Shown here piece after piece: positions 1 to 8,999 of a stretch of 64,000 nucleotides of DNA. The number at the start of each line of letters is the position of its first letter. The stretch's first letter is position 1. The DNA is from VXYL01 sp965116345 (lineage in GTDB: Bacteria > Pseudomonadota > Gammaproteobacteria > Pseudomonadales > Azotimanducaceae), in assembly GCA_965116345.1 (NCBI GenBank), contig OZ220680.1:3968001-4032000 (forward strand), in the 5' to 3' direction. The position numbers were made by a program, and so were the translations under genes. Under the pieces are notes generated by a model, which was given only the letters and a program-made list of their open reading frames with translations, was not told where the DNA came from and ran no database searches.

Positions 1-258
1 CTGAAGCAGATGACCGCGATGTCCGTGTTCCAGGAGGACCTGAAGCTGCGCACCGGCAGCTACGGCGCCGGCGTCCACGACCCGAGCGCGGGGATCGCCA
101 CTTTGTCCTCGACGATCGGGTGGCAGCCGTCCGGAAGCGATGGTGTCGTGTACCGGGTAACGACAAACGCCGGGGAGAGTTGGACCGTTACAGCCACGGC
201 GAGCGACGGTCGTGAGGTCTGCCGCGTTCTCCCCGCCGGTACACCGTGCACGCCGTGA
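1..258 (+). CDS. type IV pilin-like protein, 3' fragment
   Basis: The reading frame is open from the first base of the window and stops at TGA 256-258, so only the C-terminal ~85 residues are seen. The fragment has no lysine-rich or catalytic features. It reads as a beta-rich globular tail (GWQPSGSDGVVYRVTT, SWTVTATASDG) ending in a two-cysteine loop of the kind that closes the C-terminal disulfide of type IV pilins (CRVLPAGTPC). Pilin or minor-pilin identity is an inference from this tail. The hydrophobic N-terminal helix and prepilin cleavage site lie outside the window. It is convergent with the TonB-like gene, with 19 bp between the stops. Confidence 0.5.
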   Translation: MKQMTAMSVFQEDLKLRTGSYGAGVHDPSAGIATLSSTIGWQPSGSDGVVYRVTTNAGESWTVTATASDGREVCRVLPAGTPCTP

Positions 259-277
259 CCGGAACATCCAAGGCGTG

Positions 278-1690
278 TTAGTCAACGTCAAAGCTGAGCC
301 TGTTGTGAACGCCGCACACCTCAAGCGGCCTGCCCAGGATCACTTTGGGTTCGTAGCGGAACTGTCGAACCGCCTCAAGGGCGGCCTCGTCAAAGATGCC
401 CGGTGGCTGTGCGTCAACGACCTTCATGTCACGCGTTTCTCCTGAGGCCGTGACACAGAACTCGGCGACGACCCAGCCCGTAATGCGGCGAACTAGCGCC
501 CGCCGCGGATACACGGGTCCCACCTTGCCGATCGGGCGATAGTCCCTCCAGACGGGGAACTTGCCCTGTTCGGCGGCGGTGCCCGACCCCAACAGACCCT
601 GCTCCCGCAGTTCGGGATACGCGGCGAAAAGGTGCGCCGAGGCGCTCTTCACCAACCCGCTCTCGTCGATGCGCATCTCGGCGTCCTCGCTAGCCGCCGC
701 GACTTCCCTCGCCAACACGCCGCCGACGCCGTTGCGCGTCGCGTAACAGGCCTCGAGGTTCAAGGCGCCGTCTCCATGGAAAGAACGGAAACAGTCTTCC
801 GACGGAAGGATCAGGTCGCCAGCTTCGACCGGCATCGATTCCCCTGCGTAGTGTGCCGCAAGGGCATAGGTTCCACGAGTGCCGTCTTCCCACTCGACCT
901 CGACGGTAATCGAGTTCCGCCCCGCGGCCATCCCCATGACGGCACATTCGGCGGCGACGGGCAGCGGCGAACCGTCCGGGCCGGTTCCACGCAGCTCGAT
1001 CACCTCCGCCGTCGCACTGGCGGTAATGTCCAGGTGGTCTCCGGACGCCCACACATCGTAGAACGTTTGGTCACGGTCGAAGGCCGGTGCCAGGACGCCG
1101 CCGGCGACCGCCAGACCCGCGGGTGCGGTGCGCGCCGAACACCGCGCCGCCGCCTTGGCGAGGCGGCGTTTCGCTTCTTCGACTTCATCAGTGCGCTGTT
1201 CGCTTGCCGCGTCGACATCCGCACCGGATGCCACGAGCGCATCGATCCGCCAACTACTCGGCCGTCCGGCGGCCTGGACTTCGGTTGCTCTGAACCCGTC
1301 GATTTCGATGTGGCCACTGACGCAGGTAACGGTTCTTTCGTTGGTTCTTTCGCCATCCGGTCCCTTGTCCCACGTAGTCCGCGTCTCAGAGCGGCCTACC
1401 GAATACGAGACACTATTACCGCCCGCGGACACTGGCACGTCGCCAAGGAGCGGGATGGATAAAAAAAGCACACCGAGTCGCTCGCCGACACAACCATCGT
1501 CCCTGACGCCGAACCTCGCGCCATCAGGCACATGGCAACTCTCACCAGGACCCAGCACCAGACCCACGCGACAGGCCGCCATCTTTTCCGCTTGCGGGTC
1601 GCCCGCTTCTTCTGACTGCTGCTGGGCGACCACTGTAGTCGAAACGGCGAGTGCCGACGCCAAGGCCCCGGCAAGGATGAACTCTCTCAT
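278..1690 (-). CDS. exported protein with TonB C-terminal domain
   Basis: 470 residues from ATG 1690, which starts a clear signal peptide (MREFILAGALASALAVS, cleavage near TTVVAQQ); a TTG 21 bp upstream would only add a poor leader. The last ~85 residues are a TonB_C domain: the PVYPRRALVRRITGWVVAEF strand-helix start, a central DMKVVDAQPPGIFDEAALEAV stretch and a closing FRYEP. The middle (~residues 170-270) looks like an immunoglobulin/cadherin-like beta sandwich. Unlike classical TonB there is no N-terminal membrane anchor followed by a Pro-rich rod, so it is probably periplasmic rather than the ExbBD-coupled energiser. Its partner is unknown. A multi-hairpin repeat lies upstream (1745-1802). 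Confidence 0.75.
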   Translation of the reverse strand: MREFILAGALASALAVSTTVVAQQQSEEAGDPQAEKMAACRVGLVLGPGESCHVPDGARFGVRDDGCVGERLGVLFLSIPLLGDVPVSAGGNSVSYSVGRSETRTTWDKGPDGERTNERTVTCVSGHIEIDGFRATEVQAAGRPSSWRIDALVASGADVDAASEQRTDEVEEAKRRLAKAAARCSARTAPAGLAVAGGVLAPAFDRDQTFYDVWASGDHLDITASATAEVIELRGTGPDGSPLPVAAECAVMGMAAGRNSITVEVEWEDGTRGTYALAAHYAGESMPVEAGDLILPSEDCFRSFHGDGALNLEACYATRNGVGGVLAREVAAASEDAEMRIDESGLVKSASAHLFAAYPELREQGLLGSGTAAEQGKFPVWRDYRPIGKVGPVYPRRALVRRITGWVVAEFCVTASGETRDMKVVDAQPPGIFDEAALEAVRQFRYEPKVILGRPLEVCGVHNRLSFDVD

Positions 1691-1744
1691 TACCACTACC
1701 CCACTGCCCAAAGATGACTAGCCAGCCAGCTTAGCTCATTTTGC

Positions 1745-1802
1745 ATTTGGCGGCACGTCCTTGTGCCGCGCTAGGGAAGCTCTTGTTCAGAGCTTCCCTA
1801 AG
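1745..1802. repeat. partial multi-hairpin element: hairpin 4 plus CTAG palindrome
   Basis: This matches the right end of the longer elements at 26872-27039 and 32697-32854. It contains the hairpin GCGGCAC-gtcctt-GTGCCGC, then CTAGGGAAGCTCT (1771-1783), a 5-nt loop and AGAGCTTCCCTA (1789-1800). Both arms of the final palindrome carry compensating changes (GCTCT/AGAGC instead of GGTCT/AGACC), so pairing is kept. It lies between the divergent tonB-like gene and tRNA-Thr. Confidence 0.8.
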
Positions 1803-1907
1803 GCCATGCTCGGGTCTGCTCGCACTGTTCCCGTTCGCCATCGCGGCGATGGCATGTCGCAGCTCAAACGGGGTAAGCTTCGCCGCCCTGCGCACCCGCA
1901 CACGCGT

Positions 1908-1984
<77 letters not shown>

Positions 1985-1985
1985 A

Positions 1986-2816
1986 TCAGCCGATTCGCAT
2001 GGAGAAGTCGAGAGGCACCACGCGTTTGGTGATCTCACCGATCGAGATGTAGTCCACGCCGGTGCGCGCGATTGCATCCACGTTGTCGAGTGCGACACCG
2101 CCGGAGGCCTCCAACGGTACGCGTCCCGCCGCGATGGCAACGGCCTGTTCGAGATCCGCCAGGGTGAAGTTGTCGAGCAGCACCCGGTCCGCGCCGGCGG
2201 CGATGGCGGCCCGCAGTTCATCGTGACTCTCGACTTCGACTTCGACGGGTTCCTGCGGATGCATGCGCCGGGCTGCGCGCACCGCCGCGTCGATACCCCC
2301 GGCGGCTGCCAGGTGATTCTCCTTGAGCAGGATGGCGTCATAGAGACCCATACGGTGGTTTTGCGCGCCGCCGACACGAACGGCGTACTTCTGCGCCGAA
2401 CGGAGCCCCGGCAAGGTCTTGCGAGTGTCCAGGATCACCGCGCCGGTCCCAGCGACGGCATCGACGAAACGGCGAGTCTGGGTCGCGGTGGCGGACAAGA
2501 ACTGCATGAAGTTGATGGCGGTACGCTCCACGGCGAGCAGGCCCCGGGCCGGACCGCCGAGATCCACCAAGACGTCCCCAGGGACGATATTCGCGCCGTC
2601 TTCGAGGTGCCAGCGGAGCGTGATCTTCGGGTCTACCTGCCGGCAGGCTTCATCCACCCACGGTCGACCGCAGAAGACACCCGCGTCGCGGGTCACGACG
2701 CTTGCCTCGACGTGCACTTCCGGGGCGATCAGATCGGCACTGAGGTCGCCAGGTCCGATGTCTTCACGCAACGCAGCCCGGACGTCCCGACCGACGGTGT
2801 GTGGATCGATCTGCAT
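1986..2816 (-). CDS. nadC: nicotinate-nucleotide pyrophosphorylase (carboxylating)
   Basis: 276 residues from ATG 2816, the usual family length. The enzyme converts quinolinate and PRPP to nicotinate mononucleotide, CO2 and PPi in de novo NAD synthesis in the cytosol. Family signatures are visible in order: FCGRPWVDEACRQ, the LLAVERTAINFMQFLSATAT helix, ILDTRKTLPGLRSAQKYAVR (substrate-binding Arg/Lys), GGAQNHRMGLYDAILLKENH, VEVEVESHDEL, LLDNFTLADL and EASGGVALDN. It is divergent from ampD, a pairing common in gammaproteobacteria, and convergent with tRNA-Thr. Confidence 0.97.
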   Translation of the reverse strand: MQIDPHTVGRDVRAALREDIGPGDLSADLIAPEVHVEASVVTRDAGVFCGRPWVDEACRQVDPKITLRWHLEDGANIVPGDVLVDLGGPARGLLAVERTAINFMQFLSATATQTRRFVDAVAGTGAVILDTRKTLPGLRSAQKYAVRVGGAQNHRMGLYDAILLKENHLAAAGGIDAAVRAARRMHPQEPVEVEVESHDELRAAIAAGADRVLLDNFTLADLEQAVAIAAGRVPLEASGGVALDNVDAIARTGVDYISIGEITKRVVPLDFSMRIG

Positions 2817-2904
2817 GTCGGCGAGTATAGCGGCGGGTCGGTGGTGCCGGTCCGGCGGCGGGGGTTAGAGTATCGAGGTCCCCGATGGCGGTTCGCTCAG
2901 GACG

Positions 2905-3453
2905 ATGAAGGTCACCGACGATCACTGGCTGCAGGGCGCTCGGCGCCGGGTGTCTCCCCATGCCGACGCCCGTCCCGATCCCGGGGACATCTCGCTCGTG
3001 GTCGTGCACGGAATCTCGCTGCCGCCCGGGCAGTTCGGCACCGGCCTGGTGGAGGCGTTGTTCACAAGCACGCTTGACACGACGCTGCATCCGGCGCTTG
3101 CCGATCTGAACGGGGTGCGGGTGTCCAGCCATCTGTTGATCGGGCGTCGCGGTCGATTGACCCAGTTCGTGCCCTTCAACTGTCGTGCCTGGCACGCCGG
3201 CGAGTCCAGTCACCGGGGACGCTCGAACTGCAACGACTACTCCATCGGCATCGAGCTCGAGGGGACGGACCGGACGGCGTACACCGGTTCCCAATATCGG
3301 CGGCTCAAGGAGGCGCTCGCCGCGCTCTTTTCGCGGTACGCCCGCTTGTCCCTGGCGGACGTGGTGGGCCATGCGGAGATCGCGCCAGGGCGCAAGACCG
3401 ATCCGGGCCCGGCGTTCGACTGGCCCAGGCTACTCGGGTCGTTTGGGCCGTGA
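2905..3453 (+). CDS. ampD: 1,6-anhydro-N-acetylmuramyl-L-alanine amidase
   Basis: 182 residues, cytosolic, cleaving the lactyl-peptide bond of anhydro-muropeptides during peptidoglycan recycling. The zinc ligands are in place: His35 (VVVHGIS), His156 (VVGHAEIAPGRK) and Asp166 (KTDPGP), with Glu117 (IGIELEG) and Lys164 as the catalytic pair. These are almost the numbering of the E. coli enzyme. It is divergent from nadC and overlaps the downstream ROK kinase by 4 bp (GTGA), so the two are probably translationally coupled. The ATG at 2905 has an AGGA just upstream. Confidence 0.96.
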   Translation: MKVTDDHWLQGARRRVSPHADARPDPGDISLVVVHGISLPPGQFGTGLVEALFTSTLDTTLHPALADLNGVRVSSHLLIGRRGRLTQFVPFNCRAWHAGESSHRGRSNCNDYSIGIELEGTDRTAYTGSQYRRLKEALAALFSRYARLSLADVVGHAEIAPGRKTDPGPAFDWPRLLGSFGP

Positions 3454-4355
3454 CGCGTCCGCGCATCGGTATAGATCTCGGCGGCACCAAGACCGAGGCC
3501 GTGCTGCTCGATGCCGAGGGGGCGGTGGCCTTCCGCGAGCGCGTGCCGACGCCCACGGACTACGCGGACACGCTGGCGGAGGTTGCCGATCTCGTCGCGC
3601 GGATCGATGCGACCTGCAGCAGCAGGCCGCCCGTCGGTATCGGCACCCCGGGCGCGTGGGTCGAGGGCACCCGCGCGATGAAGAACTGCAACTCGACCTG
3701 GCTCAACGGCAGACCCCTCCTGGACGATCTGATCCAGGTACTCGGCGAGCGCGTCCGCATCGAGAACGACGCGAACTGTTTCGCCCTGTCCGAGGCACTC
3801 GACGGCGCCGGTCGCGAGGCGCGCGTCGTGTTTGGCGTCATTCTCGGCACCGGCGTCGGCGGCGGGATCGTGGTCGACGGTAGTCTTCTCAAGGGGCCAA
3901 ATGCAGTTGCCGGCGAGTGGGGACATACGCCGCTGCCGTACCTGCGTGCCGATCCGTACGCGGGATCCGTGGAGAACGCACTGGACGACCGACCGTGCTA
4001 CTGCGGTCGGCAGAACTGCGTGGAGACGTTCCTGTCCGGACAGGGGCTGGTCCAGACGCACCGCGAACTAACGGGCGAGTGCCTGCGCGCAGACGAGATC
4101 GACGCTTGCGGGCCAGGGGCCGACCTTTACGTCACCATGTTGAGCCGTGCGCTGGCGCAGATCGTGAACATCCTAGACCCAGACACGATTGTCCTGGGCG
4201 GCGGCCTTTCCAACCTCGGCGGTCTCGCCGGGCGTGTGTCCGAGCGACTGGCCCGCTACGGCTTCTCCCACGAGGGCGAGTCGACGGTCGCGGTTGCCGA
4301 ACACGGCGACTCCAGCGGGGTTCTCGGCGCGGCCCGCCTGTGGCCGAACGGCTAG
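3450..4355 (+). CDS. ROK-family sugar kinase, fructokinase-like
   Basis: 301 residues from GTG 3450, which overlaps the ampD stop. The N-terminal phosphate-binding motif IGIDLGGTKTEAVLLD, the GIGTPG segment and the ENDANCFALSEA sugar-binding motif are all present, followed by ILGTGVGGGIVVDG. The ROK zinc site is complete (GEWGHTPLPY with CYCGRQNCVETF, giving one His and three Cys). This pattern is closest to Mak-type manno(fructo)kinases, but the sugar is not certain. Coupling to ampD suggests, without proving, a role with sugars from wall recycling. Confidence 0.9.
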   Translation: MTRPRIGIDLGGTKTEAVLLDAEGAVAFRERVPTPTDYADTLAEVADLVARIDATCSSRPPVGIGTPGAWVEGTRAMKNCNSTWLNGRPLLDDLIQVLGERVRIENDANCFALSEALDGAGREARVVFGVILGTGVGGGIVVDGSLLKGPNAVAGEWGHTPLPYLRADPYAGSVENALDDRPCYCGRQNCVETFLSGQGLVQTHRELTGECLRADEIDACGPGADLYVTMLSRALAQIVNILDPDTIVLGGGLSNLGGLAGRVSERLARYGFSHEGESTVAVAEHGDSSGVLGAARLWPNG

Positions 4356-4398
4356 CGAACGGCTAGGGCTGAGCAGGGTCGGCGTATCGGCACGGGAG

Positions 4399-4404
4399 TA
4401 TAAT
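4399..4404 (+). promoter_or_regulatory. candidate -10 box for aceEF
   Basis: A perfect TATAAT occurs 24 bp before the aceE ATG in otherwise GC-rich DNA. No good -35 hexamer sits 16-18 bp upstream, so the assignment rests on the -10 alone. Transcription from it would leave a very short leader that still contains the aceE ribosome-binding site (AGAAGGA, 4416-4422). Confidence 0.4.
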
Positions 4405-4427
4405 CCGGCCCCCTTAGAAGGAACGCC

Positions 4428-7202
4428 ATGGCAACACCCAGGGAACAGGCTTCACCTACCATGTCGGATGCCGTGTCGGATGCCATGTCGGATGCCGCGC
4501 CGGATGCTGAATCGGATGGTCAACAACGGGTCGGTGGACTGAAAGCCGTCAACGGTACTGACCCGGATCCCGAAGAGACCCGCGAGTGGCTCGACTCCCT
4601 CGAGTACGTGCTCGACAACGCAGGTATCGACCGTGCCAATTTCCTGCTCGAACGACTGTCGTCGCGGTTGACGGAGACCGGTGCGCGGCTGCCGTACACC
4701 ATCACCACGCCCTACCGCAACACCATTCCCACGAACCACGAGGCCATGATGCCCGGCGATCTCTTCATGGAGCGCCGGATCAGGTCGCTGATCCGTTGGA
4801 ACGCGCTCGCCATGGTGGTGCGCGCCAACCGCAAGAGCGGCGACCTCGGCGGCCACATCTCCACCTTCGCCTCCGCCGCCACGCTCTACGACGTCGGTTT
4901 CAACTACTTCTTCCACGGACCCACCGATGAACAGGCGGGCGATCTGATCTACTTCCAGGGGCACAGTTCGCCCGGCATCTATGCCCGGTCGTACCTCGAA
5001 GGGCGGCTCGACGAGGCCGCCCTCGACGCCTTCCGGCAAGAGGTGGGCGGCGGCGGCCTGTCGTCGTACCCGCACCCCTGGCTGATGCCCGACTATTGGC
5101 AGTTCCCGACGGTCTCCATGGGGCTCGGGCCGATCCAGGCGATCTACCAGGCTCACATCATGAAGTACCTGGACAGTCGCGGGTTGATTCCCATGGGCGA
5201 CCGCAAGGTGTGGGCATTCCTGGGCGACGGCGAATGCGACGAGCCGGAGTCGCTGGGCGCCCTGGGCCTCGCGGGCAGGGAGAAGCTCGACAACCTCATT
5301 TTCGTCGTCAACTGCAACCTGCAGCGACTCGACGGCCCGGTGCGGGGCAACGGCAAGATCATCCAGGAACTCGAAGGAGCCTTCCGGGGCGCCGGCTGGA
5401 ACGTCATCAAGGTGGTGTGGGGGCGGCTCTGGGATCCGCTGTTCGCCAACGACGCGGACGGCCTCATGCAGCAGCGCATGGACGAGGCGGTGGACGGCGA
5501 GTACCAGAACTACAAGGCCAAGGGGGGTGCCTATACCCGGGAGCACTTCTTCGGCAAGTACGACGACCTCAAGCGGCTCGTCGAGCACCTTTCGGACGAC
5601 GACATCATGCGCCTCAACCGCGGTGGCCACGATCCGTTCAAGGTCTACGCCGCCTACCACGCGGCGGTGAACCACCGCGGCGAACCCACGGTCATTCTCG
5701 CCAAGACCGTCAAGGGCTACGGCATGGGCGATGCCGGTGAGGCGGAGAATACCACGCACCAGGTCAAGAAGCTTGACCTTGAAGACCTAAAGCACTTCCG
5801 GGACCGCTTTGCGGTGCCACTCACGGACGGTGAACTCGAGGACGTGCCCTACTACCGACCGCCTCCGGACGCACCGGAATCGATCTACCTGAAACGCCAG
5901 CGGGAGGGCCTCGGCGGACCCATCCCGATGCGCGTCGGCGACGAGGGCGCGGTGGGCGTGCCAGCGCTCGAGGTCTTCGAACAGCAGCTCAAGGGCACCG
6001 GCGACCGGGCGGTGTCGACGACCATGGCGTTCGTCCGCATGCTGTCGACGCTGGCACGCGACGGCGGCATCGGCAAACGCGTCGTGCCCATCATTCCCGA
6101 CGAGGCGCGGACCTTCGGCATGGAGGGCATGTTCCGGCAACTCGGCATCTACTCTTCGGAGGGGCAGTTGTACGAGCCGGAGGATTTCGGCGAGATCGCC
6201 TCCTACCGCGAGTCCAAGGACGGCCAGGTGCTCGAGGAAGGCATCAACGAGGCGGGTTCCTTCGCGGCGTGGCTGTCCGCCGCGACGTCCTACAGCACCC
6301 ACCGCTATACCTTGATTCCGTTCTACATCTTCTACTCGATGTTCGGCTTCCAACGAGTCGGCGACTTGGCTTGGGCCGCGGGCGACATGCAGGCTCGGGG
6401 CTTTCTTCTGGGTGCCACGGCTGGCCGCACGACGCTGAACGGGGAGGGCCTGCAGCACCAGGACGGCCACAGCCACCTGTTGGCGTCGACGATTCCGAAC
6501 TGCGTCGCCTACGATCCCTGCTACGCCCACGAGCTGGCGGTGATCATCCACGATGGCTTGAAGCGCATGTTCGAGGAGGGTGAGCGGGTCTTCTACTACA
6601 TCACCGTGATGAACGAGAACTATCCCCAGCCGGCGATGCCGAAGGGGGTCGAGGGCGCGATCCTCAAGGGGATGTATCGGCTGGAGAGCCATGGACGGAG
6701 CCGGTCCAAGAAAGTGCGCCTCCTAGGCAGTGGAACCATCCTGCGCGAAGTGCAGAAGGCGGCGCGCCGGCTGTACGAGGACTTCGGGGTCTCGAGCGAG
6801 GTCTACAGCGTCACCAGCTTCAGCGAACTCGCGCGCGAAGGGGCCGACGTGGCGCGTTGGAACCTGCTTCATCCGGCCGAGACGCCGCGCCGCAGTCACG
6901 TGGCCGAGTGCCTGGACGGCGACTGGCCGGTCGTCGTCGCCACCGACTACATCAAGGCCCATGCCGAATCGATCCGCGGCCACTTCGACGCTCCCGCCTA
7001 TCGGGTCCTCGGCACGGACGGATTCGGCCGCAGCGATACCCGTGAGAAGCTGCGTGACTTCTTCGAGGTGGACGAACGCTTCGTCACCCTCGCGGCGCTG
7101 CGCGAATTGCAGGACCGCCAGGTGGTGTCGGCGGCGGAGGTGGTTGACGCCATGGCGACCATGGACATCTCCCCGGACAAGGACAATCCGAGGCTGTCCT
7201 GA
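4428..7202 (+). CDS. aceE: pyruvate dehydrogenase E1 component, homodimeric
   Basis: 924 residues, the thiamin-diphosphate-dependent decarboxylase of the pyruvate dehydrogenase complex (pyruvate to acetyl-CoA). ThDP binding is seen at FLGDGECDEPESLG...NCNLQRLDGPV, and other AceE hallmarks include GDLIYFQGHSSPGIYARSYL, GGLSSYPHPWLMP, HQVKKL and the C-terminal EVYSVTSF/VVATDYIKAHAESIR blocks. The protein is ~37 residues longer than E. coli AceE (887). The extra is an acidic low-complexity N-terminus made of repeated S-D-A units (4464-4520) before the conserved region begins near TREWLDSLEYVL. A good ribosome-binding site (AGAAGGA) lies 5 bp before the ATG. The stop overlaps the aceF start (TGATG). 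Confidence 0.97.
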   Translation: MATPREQASPTMSDAVSDAMSDAAPDAESDGQQRVGGLKAVNGTDPDPEETREWLDSLEYVLDNAGIDRANFLLERLSSRLTETGARLPYTITTPYRNTIPTNHEAMMPGDLFMERRIRSLIRWNALAMVVRANRKSGDLGGHISTFASAATLYDVGFNYFFHGPTDEQAGDLIYFQGHSSPGIYARSYLEGRLDEAALDAFRQEVGGGGLSSYPHPWLMPDYWQFPTVSMGLGPIQAIYQAHIMKYLDSRGLIPMGDRKVWAFLGDGECDEPESLGALGLAGREKLDNLIFVVNCNLQRLDGPVRGNGKIIQELEGAFRGAGWNVIKVVWGRLWDPLFANDADGLMQQRMDEAVDGEYQNYKAKGGAYTREHFFGKYDDLKRLVEHLSDDDIMRLNRGGHDPFKVYAAYHAAVNHRGEPTVILAKTVKGYGMGDAGEAENTTHQVKKLDLEDLKHFRDRFAVPLTDGELEDVPYYRPPPDAPESIYLKRQREGLGGPIPMRVGDEGAVGVPALEVFEQQLKGTGDRAVSTTMAFVRMLSTLARDGGIGKRVVPIIPDEARTFGMEGMFRQLGIYSSEGQLYEPEDFGEIASYRESKDGQVLEEGINEAGSFAAWLSAATSYSTHRYTLIPFYIFYSMFGFQRVGDLAWAAGDMQARGFLLGATAGRTTLNGEGLQHQDGHSHLLASTIPNCVAYDPCYAHELAVIIHDGLKRMFEEGERVFYYITVMNENYPQPAMPKGVEGAILKGMYRLESHGRSRSKKVRLLGSGTILREVQKAARRLYEDFGVSSEVYSVTSFSELAREGADVARWNLLHPAETPRRSHVAECLDGDWPVVVATDYIKAHAESIRGHFDAPAYRVLGTDGFGRSDTREKLRDFFEVDERFVTLAALRELQDRQVVSAAEVVDAMATMDISPDKDNPRLS
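4464..4520 (+). repeat. 12-bp in-frame tandem repeat in the aceE N-terminus
   Basis: Imperfect 12-bp units of the type TCGGATGCCATG occur about four times in frame, encoding (M/V)SDA-like units with decay at the end (APDAESD). Length change by slippage would keep the frame. The segment lies outside the conserved E1 fold. Confidence 0.75.
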
Positions 7203-8770
7203 TGGATGTGACCATTCCGGACATCGGCGATGCGGAGGACGTGGAGGTCATCGAGATCTGCGTCGCCCCGGGGGACGCGGTGGCGGAGAACGACGCGCTC
7301 ATCGTCATCGAGTCCGACAAGGCGTCCATGGAGGTGCCGGCACCGTTGACCGGCACGGTCGACGAGGTGCTGGTGTCGCTGGGCGACCTCGTCAACTCCG
7401 GAGATTCGATCCTGCGAATGGATGCCGTCGATGGGCAGGAGCGAACCGAGTCCATCGTCGAAGCCGTCGAGGCAGATGCCGCCGACGGTTCGCCTGCTGC
7501 CGTCGAACCTCCTCCCGTCACGCCCGTGAGTGCGGTTCCGTCATCGCCGGCGGCGGAACGCATCGAGATCCGCGTCCCCGACATCGGCGAAGCCGAGAAC
7601 GTCTCCGTGATCGAGGTGGCGGTGGCTGCGGGGCAGCGCGTCGCGGTGGACGATCTGCTGGTGGTGGTGGAGTCCGAGAAGGCCTCCATGGAGATTCCGT
7701 CGCCGTTCGCGGGCACCGTGCTCGAAGTGGCCGTGAAGGAAGGCGACGGAGTCGAGGAGTCGACCCTGCTGGTCGTCCTCGACGGTGAGGTCGAGGCGCC
7801 TCCGAGGGTGCCCGAACGGGCCTCGGCGGTGCCTGGACCGACCGCGCCTGTGCCTGCCGTGGAGACCCCGGTAGGTTCGGGCAGCAAGGTCTACGCCGGT
7901 CCGGCGGTACGCCGTCTGGCGCGGGAACTCGGCGTCGACCTCGTCGCGGTGAATGGCTCGGGGGCGCGGGGCCGCATCGTCAAGGACGACGTCAAGGCGT
8001 TCGTGAAGCGCAACCTGGACACCCCGGCTACGCCAGGGCTCGCGCCCATGGAGGTGGTGGATTTCTCCCGTTACGGTGAAGTCGAGACCGTGCCGCTGTC
8101 GCGCATTCGGGCCCGCGGCGCTCAGAACTTGCACCGCAGTTGGCAGCATGTGGTCCACGTCACCCAGCACGACGACATCGACGTCACGGATCTGGAGACA
8201 TTCCGTACCACGTTGAAGGAAGAGGCGTCGGCCCGGGACATCAAGCTGACGCCGTTGCCATTCATCATGAAGGCGTGCGTACGGGTGCTCGAAACGCATC
8301 CGCAGTTCAACGCCTCACTCGACCCGACGGTTACGTCGCTGATCGTCAAGCGCTACCACCACATCGGTTTCGCGGTCGACACGGAGGACGGACTCGTGGT
8401 GCCGGTGGTTCGCGATGCCGGTGGCAAGGGCGTCTACGAACTCGCCACCGAGATCGCCAGGCTGTCGGAAGCGGCCCGCTCGAAGAAGCTCAAGCCCGAC
8501 GAGATGCAGGGCGGCAGCTTCACGATCTCGAGCCTCGGGGCCGTCGGTGGCACGGGCTTCACGCCCATCGTCAACGCGCCGGAAGTGGCGATCCTCGGCG
8601 TCGCCCGGCTCGACACGCGACCCGTCTGGGACGGAACCGCGTTCCAACCGCGCAAAGTCCTCCCCGTGTCGCTGTCCTACGATCACCGCGCCATCAACGG
8701 TGCCGAGGCCGGAAGGTTCGTCGTCGACCTAGGCCGGCTTCTCGGGGACGTCCGGCGATTCGCGCTCTAG
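7202..8770 (+). CDS. aceF: dihydrolipoyllysine acetyltransferase, pyruvate dehydrogenase E2
   Basis: 522 residues. Two lipoyl domains sit at ~1-75 (lipoyl Lys40 in ESDKASME) and ~120-195 (ESEKASME), each followed by an Ala/Pro/Val-rich linker. A peripheral-subunit-binding domain follows (~230-265, AGPAVRRLARELGVDL...GRIVKDDV), then the catalytic acetyltransferase domain with the active-site SYDHRAINGAEAGRF near the C-terminus. It transfers acetyl groups from E1 to CoA and forms the core of the complex. The ATG overlaps the aceE TGA by one base. No E3 (lpdA) gene follows, so dihydrolipoamide dehydrogenase must be encoded elsewhere. Confidence 0.97.
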   Translation: MDVTIPDIGDAEDVEVIEICVAPGDAVAENDALIVIESDKASMEVPAPLTGTVDEVLVSLGDLVNSGDSILRMDAVDGQERTESIVEAVEADAADGSPAAVEPPPVTPVSAVPSSPAAERIEIRVPDIGEAENVSVIEVAVAAGQRVAVDDLLVVVESEKASMEIPSPFAGTVLEVAVKEGDGVEESTLLVVLDGEVEAPPRVPERASAVPGPTAPVPAVETPVGSGSKVYAGPAVRRLARELGVDLVAVNGSGARGRIVKDDVKAFVKRNLDTPATPGLAPMEVVDFSRYGEVETVPLSRIRARGAQNLHRSWQHVVHVTQHDDIDVTDLETFRTTLKEEASARDIKLTPLPFIMKACVRVLETHPQFNASLDPTVTSLIVKRYHHIGFAVDTEDGLVVPVVRDAGGKGVYELATEIARLSEAARSKKLKPDEMQGGSFTISSLGAVGGTGFTPIVNAPEVAILGVARLDTRPVWDGTAFQPRKVLPVSLSYDHRAINGAEAGRFVVDLGRLLGDVRRFAL

Positions 8771-8812
8771 GAGTTCGCACTCCGGGCGCGGCCGGCGCCT
8801 GGAGCAACGAAT

Positions 8813-8910
8813 CGTAGGGGACGGGCTTGTCCCGTCCCGTTGCGGAGGTACCCGGATGTCGGACACGGGCGACCACAACGCGCCCGTCAGGACGCGCGGT
8901 CGGCCCTACG
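8813..8910. repeat. REP-like intergenic element, CGTAGGG/CCCTACG ends
   Basis: A ~98-bp element bounded by the inverted ends CGTAGGG (8813) and CCCTACG (8904-8910). The left part folds as GGGACGGG-cttgt-CCCGTCCC. The right part carries GGGCGACCACAACGCGCCC, which occurs exactly as its reverse complement inside the element at 10499-10603. It lies downstream of aceF in the gap before the convergent adenosyltransferase gene. Confidence 0.75.
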
Positions 8911-8999
8911 ATTTCATCATTGGATTCGAAGGGTCGAGACGTTTTTCCATGCAAGCTTGCGCCGCAGAAGTTCCGCGCTAGCGAAACTTCCACCCATCG

